This document shows positions 46,983 to 55,670 of a stretch of DNA of 64,000 nt, one piece after another; position 1 is the stretch's first letter; each line of letters starts with the position of its first letter. A model generated the notes under the pieces. That model was not told where the DNA came from and ran no database searches. It saw nothing but the letters and a program-made list of their open reading frames with translations. The stretch is from Herbaspirillum sp. SJZ106 (GTDB lineage: Bacteria > Pseudomonadota > Gammaproteobacteria > Burkholderiales > Burkholderiaceae_D), in NCBI RefSeq assembly GCF_006715495.1, contig NZ_VFNI01000005.1, forward strand, positions 1-64,000, written 5' to 3'. A program made the position numbers and the translations under genes.

Positions 46983-48104
46983 ATGTCACGTAAGAAACCC
47001 CCTCAGATTACAAATGGCGAACAGCCTGTAAAGATCGACCTTCCCGACGATGAATTCGACGAAGGCGACGATGCCTCCGATGCATCGTCGTCCGCGCAGT
47101 TATCCGAACTTGCGCCCATTTCCCTGCGCCTGACCGACGATGCCATCGGCCAGCGTCTGGATAAGGTGCTCTCCGGCCTGATCCCGGAATTCTCGCGCAG
47201 CCGTATCCAGCAGTGGATCGAAGACGGTTACGTGACCGTCGACGGCGTCCCGGCCAAGGGCAAGATGACCATGCTGGGCGACGAGCAGGTGGAAGTGGCG
47301 CCGCAATCGTCGCCGCAGGACCATGCCTACGGCCCGGAGCCGATGGCGCTGGATATCCTGCACGAGGACAAGTCCATCATCGTGCTCGACAAGCCGGCCG
47401 GGCTGGTGGTGCACCCTGCCGCCGGCAACTGGAGCGGTACCTTGCTCAACGGCCTGCTGCACCATTGCCCGGGGCTGGCCAACGTGCCGCGCGCGGGGAT
47501 CGTGCACCGCCTGGACAAGGAAACCAGCGGCCTGATGGTGGTGGCCAAGACGCTGTCGGCGCAGACCGACCTGGTACGCCAGTTGCAGGCGCGCAGCATG
47601 AAGCGCCAGTATCTGGCGCTGGTATGGGGATTGCCGCAACTGTCCGGCACCGTCGATGCGCCGATGGCGCGCCATCCGCGCGACCGCATCAAGATGGCGG
47701 TGTCGCAAAGCACGACGGCCAAGCCGGCGGTGACGCACTATCGTCGCCTGGCCACCGGCCTGATCGACAGCAAGCCGGTCAGCCTGGTGCACTGCCGGCT
47801 GGAGACCGGGCGCACGCACCAGATCCGGGTGCACCTGCAGTCGCTGGGGTTCCCGCTGGTGGGCGATACGCTGTACGGCAAGCAGCACCTGGCTTCGGTG
47901 TTCCCGCGCCAGGCGCTGCAGGCAGCCCGCCTGGGCCTGACGCATCCGACTTCCGGCAAGTTCAGGCAATGGGCGGCGCCGCTGCCGCAGGACATGGTCG
48001 AGCTGCTGGTGCGGGCCGGCATCGATCCGGCGCTGGCGACGATCCCGGAAATGTCGAGCGAACCGGACCCGGTGATGGGCGATCCGGACGACGACGATTA
48101 TTGA
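46983..48104 (+). CDS. rluD: 23S rRNA pseudouridine synthase RluD
   Basis: 373 residues. An acidic N-terminal stretch (20-40) precedes an S4 RNA-binding domain (about 57-105; RLDKVLSGLIPEFSRSRIQQ) and the RluA-type catalytic domain with catalytic D178 in HRLDKETSGLMVVAKT. RluD modifies helix 69 (positions 1911/1915/1917). The next gene, pgeF, starts 10 bp later, as in many proteobacteria. Confidence 0.95.
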   Translation: MSRKKPPQITNGEQPVKIDLPDDEFDEGDDASDASSSAQLSELAPISLRLTDDAIGQRLDKVLSGLIPEFSRSRIQQWIEDGYVTVDGVPAKGKMTMLGDEQVEVAPQSSPQDHAYGPEPMALDILHEDKSIIVLDKPAGLVVHPAAGNWSGTLLNGLLHHCPGLANVPRAGIVHRLDKETSGLMVVAKTLSAQTDLVRQLQARSMKRQYLALVWGLPQLSGTVDAPMARHPRDRIKMAVSQSTTAKPAVTHYRRLATGLIDSKPVSLVHCRLETGRTHQIRVHLQSLGFPLVGDTLYGKQHLASVFPRQALQAARLGLTHPTSGKFRQWAAPLPQDMVELLVRAGIDPALATIPEMSSEPDPVMGDPDDDDY

Positions 48105-48114
48105 GGAAGCCTGC

Positions 48115-48861
48115 ATGGAGTTGCTGATCCCGGAATGGGATGCCCCCGCCAATATCGGCGCACTGGCCACTTTGCGCGCCGGCGGCTATAGCGCGCATCC
48201 GTATGGCGACGGCAAGGGCGGCTTGGGATTGAACCTGGGCGCCCATGTCGAAGACGATTCCGCGCTGGTGGCGAAAAATCGCGCCTTGTTGCGCCGCCTG
48301 TTGCCGCAGGAGCCGGCCTGGCTGTCGCAGGTGCACGGCACCACGGTGGTGGATGCCGCCAGCGCGTCGCCCGCCGTCCAGGCCGATGGCTGCGTCAGCG
48401 CCGTGGCCGGTGCCGTGTGCGTGATGATGACGGCCGATTGCCTGCCGGTCCTGTTGTGCGACCGCGCCGGGACGGTGGTGGGCGCAGCCCATGCCGGCTG
48501 GCGTGGGCTGGCGGCCGGCGTATTGGAAAATACCGTGGCGGCGATGCGTGCGCGCGGCGGACAAGACCTGATGGCCTGGCTGGGGCCGGCGATCGGTCCG
48601 GCGCAGTTCGAAGTCGGCGCCGAAGTGCGCCAGGCCTTCATGCAGCATGACGCCGCGGCCGATGCCGCCTTTCGCAGTTGTGCAGGCAAGCCGGGCAAAT
48701 ATCTGGCCGACATCTACCAGCTGGCGCGCTTGCGCTTGCAGGCGGCCGGGGTGGCCGATATTGCCGGCGGCGGGCTGTGCACGGTCAGCGATACCCGTTT
48801 TTATTCTTACCGGCGCGATAAAACCACTGGCCGCATGGCTTCGCTGATCTGGCTTAAATAG
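48115..48861 (+). CDS. pgeF: PgeF/YfiH laccase-domain purine nucleoside phosphorylase-like protein
   Basis: 248 residues. The multi-copper-oxidase-unrelated laccase domain shows QVHGTTVV, DGCVS, TADCLPVLLCD and GAAHAGWRGLAAGV, supplying the Cys/His metal site. YfiH-type proteins have been reported as purine nucleoside phosphorylases/adenosine deaminases and as peptidoglycan-editing factors. It forms an operon with rluD and is followed by the dispersed repeat. Confidence 0.93.
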   Translation: MELLIPEWDAPANIGALATLRAGGYSAHPYGDGKGGLGLNLGAHVEDDSALVAKNRALLRRLLPQEPAWLSQVHGTTVVDAASASPAVQADGCVSAVAGAVCVMMTADCLPVLLCDRAGTVVGAAHAGWRGLAAGVLENTVAAMRARGGQDLMAWLGPAIGPAQFEVGAEVRQAFMQHDAAADAAFRSCAGKPGKYLADIYQLARLRLQAAGVADIAGGGLCTVSDTRFYSYRRDKTTGRMASLIWLK

Positions 48862-48891
48862 CCTGCAATAGCCGATCGGATCACCGCCTGG

Positions 48892-49150
48892 AAATGACAG
48901 CCCGCGAGGGCTAATACCGTTCAGTCAAGGCTAATTCTGAAGCATTCATCACCTGGCCCGTTCGGGCTGAGTAGGCCCGCCAGGGCCGTATCGAAGCCAG
49001 CGTATCAGCGTTAGCGCTCTTGCCTGCCCTTCGATACGCTGCTGCGCAGCTACTCAGGGCGAACGGAGTCTGGTCTCCATAAACCTCCGCAAACACAAAT
49101 GCCGTTCAGTGCTTAACTGAACGGCATTAGTCCGCGAGGGCTGCCATTTT
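48892..49150. repeat. Dispersed 259-bp palindromic element, copy 2
   Basis: Fills the 295-bp gap between pgeF and the LysR gene. Its terminal inverted repeats (48892-48930 and 49112-49150, with cagcccgcgagggct at the left) enclose the same interior as copy 1, including tatcgaagccagcgtatcag and the motif ctactcagggcgaacg. The interior is nearly identical to copy 1, but the outer arms differ together on both sides (gcgcccgctgcggg in copy 1, cagcccgcgaggg here). Arms that change while staying paired show that base-pairing is kept. Confidence 0.82.
49098..49128 (-). terminator. Hairpin in repeat copy 2, likely terminator of the LysR gene
   Basis: aatgccgttcag (49098-49109) pairs with ctgaacggcatt (49117-49128); on the minus strand TTTG follows. 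It lies about 30 bp after the LysR stop. The T-run is short, so termination may be weaker than in copy 1. Confidence 0.65.
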
Positions 49151-49156
49151 TATTTT

Positions 49157-50107
49157 TTATTGGCGTTTGCCGTTGTTGCTGGAAGAAGGCTGAGGCGGCC
49201 CCTTGGGCGGCCGATGCGAATGCGCCTGCAGGGCCTGGATCAATTCGCGCGTATGGCCGGGCAGGCCGTCGAGGCCGCGCACGCAGATCAGCAATTGTCG
49301 CCTGGCCCAGGCATCGGCCAGGGGCAGCACGCGGATATCCATATGGTCGGCGCAGGCGTGGGCTGCGGTTTCAGGGATGACCGCCACCCCGACCTGTTGC
49401 TCGACCATGCGGCAGATGCCGTCGAAACTGCGCAGCCGCACCCGGTATTGCAGGCGTTTGCCGGCGCGCGCGGCATGGCCGGCCAGATGCTGTTGCAAGG
49501 CGCTGTCGCCGGACAAGCCGACGAAATCCTCGCCCAGCAGTTCGCCGAAGGCCACCGATTTGCGCCTGGCCAGCGGATGTTTCCTGGCCAGCACGGCGAC
49601 CAGGTGATCCTGGCGGAAGGGGAAGGTTTGCAAGGGGCCGCTGTCGGTCGAGTCGGCGATGATGCCCACGTCGGCCACGCCGTCTACCACGGCCTGCACC
49701 ACTTCATAACTCAGCTTTTCTTCCAGTTCGATATCGGTGTGCGGATGGCGCGCCAGGAAAGTGGCCAGGACTTCCGGCAGGAACTCGGTCATGGCAGAGG
49801 TATTGCACAGCAGCCGGATGTGGCCTTTCAAGCCTTGCGCGTACTGGCCCAGTTCGTCGCGCAGCTGTTCCATTTGCCGGCCCATCATGCGCGCATGGTG
49901 CGCCAGCGCGCGGCCGGCATCGGTCGTCCGGACACCGCGTCGCCCGCGTTCCAGCAGCGCGGCGCCGAGCGCATCCTCCATGTTGCGGATGCGTGCGCTG
50001 GCCGAGGCCAGCGCCATGTGCGCACGGGCCGCGCCGGCGGTGATGCTGCCGCTTTCCACGATGTGCAGGAAAAGGCGCAGGTCGGAGAGGTCGAATCGGT
50101 TGCTCAT
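49157..50107 (-). CDS. LysR-family transcriptional regulator
   Basis: 316 residues from the ATG at 50107; an ATG at 50140 adds 11 residues and neither has a clear ribosome site. The winged helix (about 4-62) contains SITAGAARAHMALASASARIRNMEDALG, quoted here only as parts, and RRGVRTTDAG. The effector domain has IELEEKLSYEVVQAV. It is divergent from the TauE/SafE-like exporter gene, 135 bp away, which is its likely target. Its tail is Pro/Ser/Asn-rich. Confidence 0.88.
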   Translation of the reverse strand: MSNRFDLSDLRLFLHIVESGSITAGAARAHMALASASARIRNMEDALGAALLERGRRGVRTTDAGRALAHHARMMGRQMEQLRDELGQYAQGLKGHIRLLCNTSAMTEFLPEVLATFLARHPHTDIELEEKLSYEVVQAVVDGVADVGIIADSTDSGPLQTFPFRQDHLVAVLARKHPLARRKSVAFGELLGEDFVGLSGDSALQQHLAGHAARAGKRLQYRVRLRSFDGICRMVEQQVGVAVIPETAAHACADHMDIRVLPLADAWARRQLLICVRGLDGLPGHTRELIQALQAHSHRPPKGPPQPSSSNNGKRQ

Positions 50108-50242
50108 CGGCAGGAGGGGTGTTGGTCTGCCTTCGTCCATGGCGAAGGCTGGCTAAGTGTATTCCACATTTCCAGATGGCGCGAGGGCTGGCAGACTGCG
50201 CCTTGCCTGACTTCTTTTTCCATCATCTTCCTGGTCCGCATC

Positions 50243-51010
50243 ATGCAATCGCTGCTTTCCTTCATGGGTATGAATTCCACTGTGCTGGCGGCTTGCCTGG
50301 GCGTGTTCCTGTTGGCCGGCTTCATCAAGGGCGTGATCGGCCTGGGGTTGCCGACCGTCGCGGTCGGGCTGCTGAGTCTTGCGATGCCGCCGGTGCAGGC
50401 CGCGGCGCTGCTGATTGTGCCTTCGATGGTGACCAATGTCTGGCAACTGCTGGCCGGCGGCGCCTTCATGGCGCTGGCCCGGCGGCTGTGGGCCATGCTG
50501 GCCGGGATTGTGCTCGGCACCTTGGCCGGCAGCGGTTTCATGGACGCCGACGGCGGTCGCCGCGCCATTGTCGCGCTGGGCGTGGCGCTGGCGCTGTATG
50601 CGATAGCGGGCCTGGCATCGTTCAGGTTTTCGGTGTCGGCGGGCGCGGAGAAATGGTGGTCGCCGGTCATCGGCCTGGCGACCGGCCTGATCACTGCGGC
50701 GACCGGCGTATTCGTGATCCCGGCCGTGCCGTACCTGCAGGCGCTGAACCTGGAGCGCGACCAATTGATCCAGGCGCTGGGTTTGTCGTTTACCGTCTCC
50801 ACGGTCGCGCTGGCGATCAATCTGGGGCAGGGCGGAGCCTTTGGCGGCAGCGTGGCCGGCGCATCGGCGGTGGTATTGCTGCCGGCGCTGCTGGGCATGG
50901 GCATCGGCACCTGGGTGCGCGGCAAGGTGAAGGCGCAGACGTTCCGGCGCTGTTTTTTCGCCGGCCTGTTGCTGCTGGGCCTGCATCTGGCCTCGCATGT
51001 GGCGCAGTGA
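50243..51010 (+). CDS. TauE/SafE-family anion exporter
   Basis: 255 residues from the ATG at 50243, with a weak leader. The frame is open far upstream but that is antisense to the LysR gene. Eight hydrophobic helices and the repeat GFIKGVIGLGLPTVAVGLL / GLITAATGVFVIPAVPYLQAL are the two TauE signatures. The family exports sulfite, sulfonates or organic acids across the inner membrane; the substrate is unknown. Probably regulated by the divergent LysR. Confidence 0.87.
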   Translation: MQSLLSFMGMNSTVLAACLGVFLLAGFIKGVIGLGLPTVAVGLLSLAMPPVQAAALLIVPSMVTNVWQLLAGGAFMALARRLWAMLAGIVLGTLAGSGFMDADGGRRAIVALGVALALYAIAGLASFRFSVSAGAEKWWSPVIGLATGLITAATGVFVIPAVPYLQALNLERDQLIQALGLSFTVSTVALAINLGQGGAFGGSVAGASAVVLLPALLGMGIGTWVRGKVKAQTFRRCFFAGLLLLGLHLASHVAQ

Positions 51011-51016
51011 ACGACG

Positions 51017-51289
51017 ATGGCGGCTAACGGCATGTCTTGCAACTGGAAGATCGAAGGGCCGCGCATGCGCCCGCAAGACGAGGTGCATGTCTATGCTTAT
51101 CTTGGCGGCCGGATGATCGGCATGCTCGATTGCCGGTTATATGGAGGCGGCGTGCAGTTGCGCATGGCCTACGTGTCGCCGCCCTGGCGCGGAAGCGCGG
51201 TGCTGCGCGATATGCTGGCCGCGCTGAGGAGGCATTACCGGCAGGTGGCCGTGTCGCGCCCGCGGCGCCATGGTGCGATGGGGAAATGA
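51017..51289 (+). CDS. Small protein of unknown function, acetyltransferase-like C-terminal half
   Basis: 90 residues, starting 6 bp after the TauE-like stop and so possibly cotranscribed. The second half (LRMAYVSPPWRGSAVLRDML) resembles the beta4-alpha3 segment of GNAT acetyltransferases, where an Arg-Gly pair binds acetyl-CoA, but the fold would be only about half complete. It has no clear ribosome site. It could be a fragment or a non-coding open frame. Confidence 0.45.
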   Translation: MAANGMSCNWKIEGPRMRPQDEVHVYAYLGGRMIGMLDCRLYGGGVQLRMAYVSPPWRGSAVLRDMLAALRRHYRQVAVSRPRRHGAMGK

Positions 51290-51393
51290 CGCGATGCGCA
51301 AGCGGCGCCTCGTGCGGGTGGCGCCGGGATCGTGTCGCATCCTCGGATCTTTCTTGATGTCCCGGCACGGGCAAAAGGAGCCAAAGCCGTTAT

Positions 51394-51663
51394 TCATCCG
51401 GCCGGATGGTTGGCGTTGTCTTCCGTTCTTTTCGGCTCGCATTCGGCATGCTCGTCATTTGCCGACGCTTCCTTGCGCGCGGCTTTCATTTTCTTCCTCT
51501 TTTGTCGATTCCGCTTGCGTTGCGGTGTACCCATCAGGTATAAAACAACGGACAAGGGAAATACGCCGTACAGCAGGAAGGTGGTCACTCCGGCGACCGC
51601 ACTCAGTTCGGTGATCGACATCATGAAGACGACATAGAGCCATGCGATAGCAACGATATACAT
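51394..51663 (-). CDS. Small membrane protein with basic tail
   Basis: 89 residues from the ATG at 51663. Two hydrophobic helices (about 1-22 and 27-48) are followed by a strongly basic region (QRKRNRQKRKKMKAARK) and an acidic end. No family is recognised. It is divergent from phaC, 57 bp apart. A longer frame to 51858 overlaps phaC and is rejected. Confidence 0.6.
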   Translation of the reverse strand: MYIVAIAWLYVVFMMSITELSAVAGVTTFLLYGVFPLSVVLYLMGTPQRKRNRQKRKKMKAARKEASANDEHAECEPKRTEDNANHPAG

Positions 51664-51719
51664 GGTGACTGGAGCTTCAGGATAAACCGTAAAGATACGC
51701 GAAAATTGCAGATCCGAGC

Positions 51720-53543
51720 ATGAACAAGCAGAATCCGCAGCAACCCTCTCCTGATGTATCCGCATGGCTGGCGCAGATGTCCGATCCGAAATTCTGGGCT
51801 TCCCTGCCATCTCAATTCCAATCGCAATTTCAGCATTTACAGCAACTCCAGCCTCCATTGCCGCCTTTTCCCAATACGGGTTTCCCCTTCGGAGCGGCGG
51901 GGGCAGGGCAGTTCGACCCGTCTTCGCTGATGAAGCAGCTGGGCGAACTGGGCGCCTCGCTGGATGCGGCCGACATGCTCCGCCTGCAGCAGGATTATGC
52001 GCAGCAGTTTGCCGAACTCTGGCAATCGGCGGCGTCAGCCAAAACGCCTGCCATCACCGACCGCCGCCTTAGCGCGCCAGCCTGGCAAGAGAGCCCGTAC
52101 TTCGCATTTCAGGCCGCCGCCTACGAGCTTAATTCGCGCTTCCTGCTGGCCTTGGCCGATGCGGTCAAGGGCCCCGACAAGGTGCGCCACAAACTGCGTT
52201 TTGCGGTGCAGCAAATGATCGATGCGATGTCGCCGGCCAATTTCCTGGCGACCAATCCGGTTGCCCAGCAAAAGATTATCGAGACCCGTGGCGAAAGCCT
52301 GACCAAGGGCATTGCGCAGTTGCTGGCGGACTTGCAGAAGGGCCATATCTCGCAGACCGATGAGACGGCCTTCGAAGTCGGCAAGGATGTCGGCGCCAGC
52401 GAAGGTTCGGTCATTTACGAGAATGAGCTGTTCCAGCTGATCCAGTACAAGCCGCTGACCAAGACCGTGCATGCCGTGCCGCTGCTGATCGTGCCGCCTT
52501 GCATCAACAAGTTCTACATCCTCGACTTGCAGCCGCAGAATTCGCTGGTGCGCTATACGGTCGAGCAGGGGCATACGGTATTCCTGATTTCGTGGCGCAA
52601 TGCCGATGCCTCGATCGATGGCGCCACCTGGGAGCAATATGTCGACGGCGCCGTGGTCAACGCCATCCATATCGTCCAGGAGGTCAGCAAGCAGCCGCAG
52701 ATCAACGCGCTGGGCTTTTGCGTCGGCGGCACCATCTTGTCGTGCGCGTTGGCGCTGCTGGCCGCGCGCGGCGAAGATCCGGTGTCCAGCCTGACGCTGC
52801 TGACGACCTTCCTCGATTTCGCCGATACCGGCGCCATCGATGTCTATATCGATGAGATGCAGCTGGCCATGCGCGAGCAGATGATCGGCAAGCGCGGCCT
52901 GATGGCCGGGCGCGATTTTTCCAGCGCCTTTTCCAGCCTGCGCCCGAACGACCTGCTGTGGAACTATGTCGAATCCAATTACCTGAAAGGCGAGACGCCG
53001 ACCGCGTTCGATCTCCTGTACTGGAATGCCGACAGCACCAACCTGCCGGGACCGATGTTCTGCTATTACCTGCGCCACATGTATCTGGAGAACGCGCTGA
53101 AGGATCCGGGGCGACTGACGGTGGCCGGCGAGAAGATCGACCTGCGCAAGATCACCGCGCCGGCGTTCATCTACGCCTCGCGCGAGGACCATATCGTGCC
53201 GTGGAAATCGGCCTATGCGTCGGTAGCGCTGCTCAATGCATCGAAGCGCGCCAATAACCGTTTCGTGCTGGGCGCATCCGGCCATATCGCCGGCGTGATC
53301 AATCCGGCCTCCAGGAACAAGCGCAATTACTGGACCAACGACAAGCTGGAGGCCGATCCCGATGCGTGGCTGGCCAAGGCCAGGGAGCATCCCGGCAGCT
53401 GGTGGAGCGAATGGGCGGCCTTCCTGGGCAAGCATGCGGGACGCAAGGTGGCCGCGCCCAAGGCCGCTGGCTCGGTAAGGTACAAGAAGATCGAACCGGC
53501 TCCCGGGCGCTACGTGAAGGTCAAGGCCGACCAGATCATCTGA
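51720..53543 (+). CDS. phaC: Poly(3-hydroxyalkanoate) synthase, class I
   Basis: 607 residues. The alpha/beta hydrolase-like catalytic domain has the lipase-like box GFCVGG with nucleophile C334, an Asp in SREDHIVPW and a His in ASGHIAGVI. The N-terminal ~180 residues include the PHA synthase N-terminal region, with LLADLQKGHISQTD and the Trp-containing stretch typical of class I synthases. It polymerises (R)-3-hydroxyacyl-CoA into granules. Precedes phaB by 276 bp; divergent from a small membrane protein. Confidence 0.96.
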   Translation: MNKQNPQQPSPDVSAWLAQMSDPKFWASLPSQFQSQFQHLQQLQPPLPPFPNTGFPFGAAGAGQFDPSSLMKQLGELGASLDAADMLRLQQDYAQQFAELWQSAASAKTPAITDRRLSAPAWQESPYFAFQAAAYELNSRFLLALADAVKGPDKVRHKLRFAVQQMIDAMSPANFLATNPVAQQKIIETRGESLTKGIAQLLADLQKGHISQTDETAFEVGKDVGASEGSVIYENELFQLIQYKPLTKTVHAVPLLIVPPCINKFYILDLQPQNSLVRYTVEQGHTVFLISWRNADASIDGATWEQYVDGAVVNAIHIVQEVSKQPQINALGFCVGGTILSCALALLAARGEDPVSSLTLLTTFLDFADTGAIDVYIDEMQLAMREQMIGKRGLMAGRDFSSAFSSLRPNDLLWNYVESNYLKGETPTAFDLLYWNADSTNLPGPMFCYYLRHMYLENALKDPGRLTVAGEKIDLRKITAPAFIYASREDHIVPWKSAYASVALLNASKRANNRFVLGASGHIAGVINPASRNKRNYWTNDKLEADPDAWLAKAREHPGSWWSEWAAFLGKHAGRKVAAPKAAGSVRYKKIEPAPGRYVKVKADQII

Positions 53544-53819
53544 ATCTGCGGGCAAGCGCGGCGAGGCCGGTAACGTTTTCAGCGGCATCTGCCAGCGGTT
53601 CCCGGTGGGGCCGTGCGGGAAAGCCGGCATGGAAAATGCATCGGAGCTTGCGCGGCTGTGCGACAGGCCTGCATCATCATGCAGCGAAGAACCGGATGAA
53701 GTAAGGATTCAGGGCGGCCGGAGGCAACCGGCGCCCTGGGAAATGCGGACGCAGAGCAGACGCGAGAGAGGGGAGATGTTGATATCCCCGGTAATCAATC
53801 CACACTAGGAGGCAGCACA

Positions 53820-54560
53820 ATGAACAAGCGTATTGCATATGTGACCGGCGGCATGGGCGGTATCGGAACCTCCATCTGCGCACGTCTTTGCAAGGACGGA
53901 TATACCGTCGTGGCAGGTTGCGGCCCGAATTCCTCGCGCAAGGACAAATGGTTGGCGACGATGCGCGAACAAGGCTTCGATATTCACGCCTCCGAAGGCA
54001 ACGTCTCCGATTGGGATTCGACCAAGGCGGCGTTCGAGAAGGTCCGCGCCGAAATCGGTGAAGTCGATGTGCTGGTCAACAATGCCGGCATCACCCGCGA
54101 CGGCCAGTTCCGCAAGATGAGCAAGGACGACTGGGACGCCGTCATCAATACCAACCTCAATTCGCTCTTCAACGTCACCAAGCAGGTCATCGACGGCATG
54201 GTCGAGCGCGGCTTCGGACGGATCATCAACATTTCATCCGTCAACGGCCAGAAGGGCCAGTTCGGCCAGACCAACTATTCCACCGCCAAGGCGGGCATCC
54301 ACGGCTTCACCATGGCGCTGGCGCAGGAGGTGGCGACCAAGGGCGTGACCGTCAATACCGTCTCGCCGGGCTACATCGGTACCGATATGGTGCGTTCGAT
54401 CCGTCCGGAAGTGCTGGAGAAGATCGTCTCCGGCATCCCGGTCAAGCGCCTGGGCGAACCGGAGGAAATTGCCTCCATCGTCGCCTGGATCGCTTCGGCC
54501 GAAGGCGGTTACGCTACCGGTTCCGACTTCTCGCTCAATGGCGGCCTCTACATGGGCTGA
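53820..54560 (+). CDS. phaB: Acetoacetyl-CoA reductase
   Basis: 246 residues, SDR family. NADPH-binding GGMGGIGTSI (about 10-19) and the catalytic Ser-Tyr-Lys set (NISSVNGQKG and NYSTAKAG) are present. It reduces acetoacetyl-CoA to (R)-3-hydroxybutyryl-CoA, the monomer for PhaC. AGGAGG lies 8 bases before the ATG. phaA, which makes acetoacetyl-CoA, is not in the window. The 276-bp gap before it shows no gene. Confidence 0.96.
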   Translation: MNKRIAYVTGGMGGIGTSICARLCKDGYTVVAGCGPNSSRKDKWLATMREQGFDIHASEGNVSDWDSTKAAFEKVRAEIGEVDVLVNNAGITRDGQFRKMSKDDWDAVINTNLNSLFNVTKQVIDGMVERGFGRIINISSVNGQKGQFGQTNYSTAKAGIHGFTMALAQEVATKGVTVNTVSPGYIGTDMVRSIRPEVLEKIVSGIPVKRLGEPEEIASIVAWIASAEGGYATGSDFSLNGGLYMG

Positions 54561-54862
54561 TGCCACTTGCCGCGGCCGGCGCCGCCCGCGCCGGCTGCGG
54601 GATTGTTGCGAAGGGTTATTCTTCGCATTGCAATATTGGTTTGCCCATTCGCACTCTTTCCCCCCTATAATGTTCCGGCATGCTGCCCTGCAAAACCGTG
54701 GGTTGCACGATGCCCGAACGGGCAGGGCAAAAGAAGTAAGAGTAAGAGAGAGGACAGATAAGAATGTCCCAGACGTCTGCGGGCTGGGAGGCAACTGAAG
54801 CGGCCCGCAATCGCTGCAAACAATAGCCGCAACAGCGGCTGAAAAGAGAGACTGGACTTCAG
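54561..54862. other. Intergenic region with the phaR promoter (302 bp)
   Basis: No gene is supported. It holds the candidate phaR promoter (TTGCCC 54641-54646, TATAAT 54666-54671, 19-bp spacer) and an expected leader of about 185 nt with a purine-rich run (agtaagagtaagagagagga). Confidence 0.55.
54641..54671 (+). promoter_or_regulatory. Candidate sigma70 promoter of phaR
   Basis: TTGCCC (54641-54646) and TATAAT (54666-54671) with a 19-bp spacer; the -10 is perfect. phaR is expected to bind here too, as PhaR represses its own gene in relatives. Confidence 0.5.
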
Positions 54863-55420
54863 ATGACTACTGCAAAAAAATCGGCCGATCGCTTGATCAA
54901 GAAGTATCCCAACCGCCGTCTTTACGATACCCAGACCAGTTCCTACATTACCTTGACCGACGTCAAGCAGTTGGTGCTGGACAATGAAGAATTCACCGTG
55001 GTCGATGCCAAGAACGGCGACGACCTGACCCGCAGCATTTTGTTGCAGATCATCCTGGAAGAGGAGTCGCACGGCGCGCCGATGTTCTCCAGCGGCGCAC
55101 TGTCGCAGATCATCCGCTACTACGGCCATGCGATGCAGGGCATGATGGGCTCCTATCTGGAAAAGAATATCCAGACCTTCATCGACATCCAGAACAAGCT
55201 GGCCGAGAACTCCAAGGGCTTCTATGAAGGCAAGCCGTTCAGCCCCGAGATGTGGACCCAGTTCATGAATGTGCAGGGGCCGATGATGCAGGGCATGATG
55301 AGCAACTATATCGAGCAGAGCAAGAACCTGTTCATCCAGATGCAGGAGCAGATGCAGAGCCAGACCAAGAACATGTTCGGCACTTTCCCGTTCGGCAATC
55401 CGCCGGACCAGAAGAAGTAA
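54863..55420 (+). CDS. phaR: Polyhydroxyalkanoate synthesis repressor PhaR
   Basis: 185 residues. The DNA-binding part (about 1-65) has RLIKKYPNRRLYDTQTSSYI, the hallmark of PhaR, and a following PHB-accumulation regulator domain with GMMGSYLEKNIQTFIDIQ. A Met/Gln-rich tail (QGMMSNYIEQS, QMQEQMQSQ) ends FGNPPDQKK. PhaR senses granules, binding either PHB or the promoters of phaP and phaR. Ends at a terminator before rimO. Confidence 0.95.
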   Translation: MTTAKKSADRLIKKYPNRRLYDTQTSSYITLTDVKQLVLDNEEFTVVDAKNGDDLTRSILLQIILEEESHGAPMFSSGALSQIIRYYGHAMQGMMGSYLEKNIQTFIDIQNKLAENSKGFYEGKPFSPEMWTQFMNVQGPMMQGMMSNYIEQSKNLFIQMQEQMQSQTKNMFGTFPFGNPPDQKK

Positions 55421-55485
55421 GGCCAGCGCGGCGTTGGACAGGCTTGCGGCGGCAGCCTGAAAAACGTCACAGGTCGACCTCCCAG

Positions 55486-55505
55486 ACGGCCCATCGGGCC
55501 GTTTT
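55486..55505 (+). terminator. Rho-independent terminator of phaR
   Basis: acggccc (55486-55492) / gggccgt (55496-55502) with loop atc, followed by TTTT. It lies 66 bp after phaR and 166 bp before rimO. Confidence 0.8.
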
Positions 55506-55670
55506 GCATTTTGGCAAGTGTTGTGGCGGCGCCGAAGGAAATATGCGCGAAAAAAGCGCAGAAGAGAGTGGGGCGCGGTGGACAAGGTACAATACGGCCC
55601 TGATTTTAAAAGCATTTCCTAAAGCGTTTCCCCGTTTTCCCTTCCAGCCAGTTTCTCCAGCCAGTCCATC

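Noticed and set aside
48861-49157. tRNA or small RNA gene in the pgeF-LysR gap
   Set aside because: The strong folding comes from the dispersed inverted repeat; no tRNA cloverleaf or conserved TTCGA-type arm is present.
49160-50242. Upstream extension of the TauE-like gene
   Set aside because: Antisense to a clear LysR gene; membrane helices begin after the ATG at 50243.
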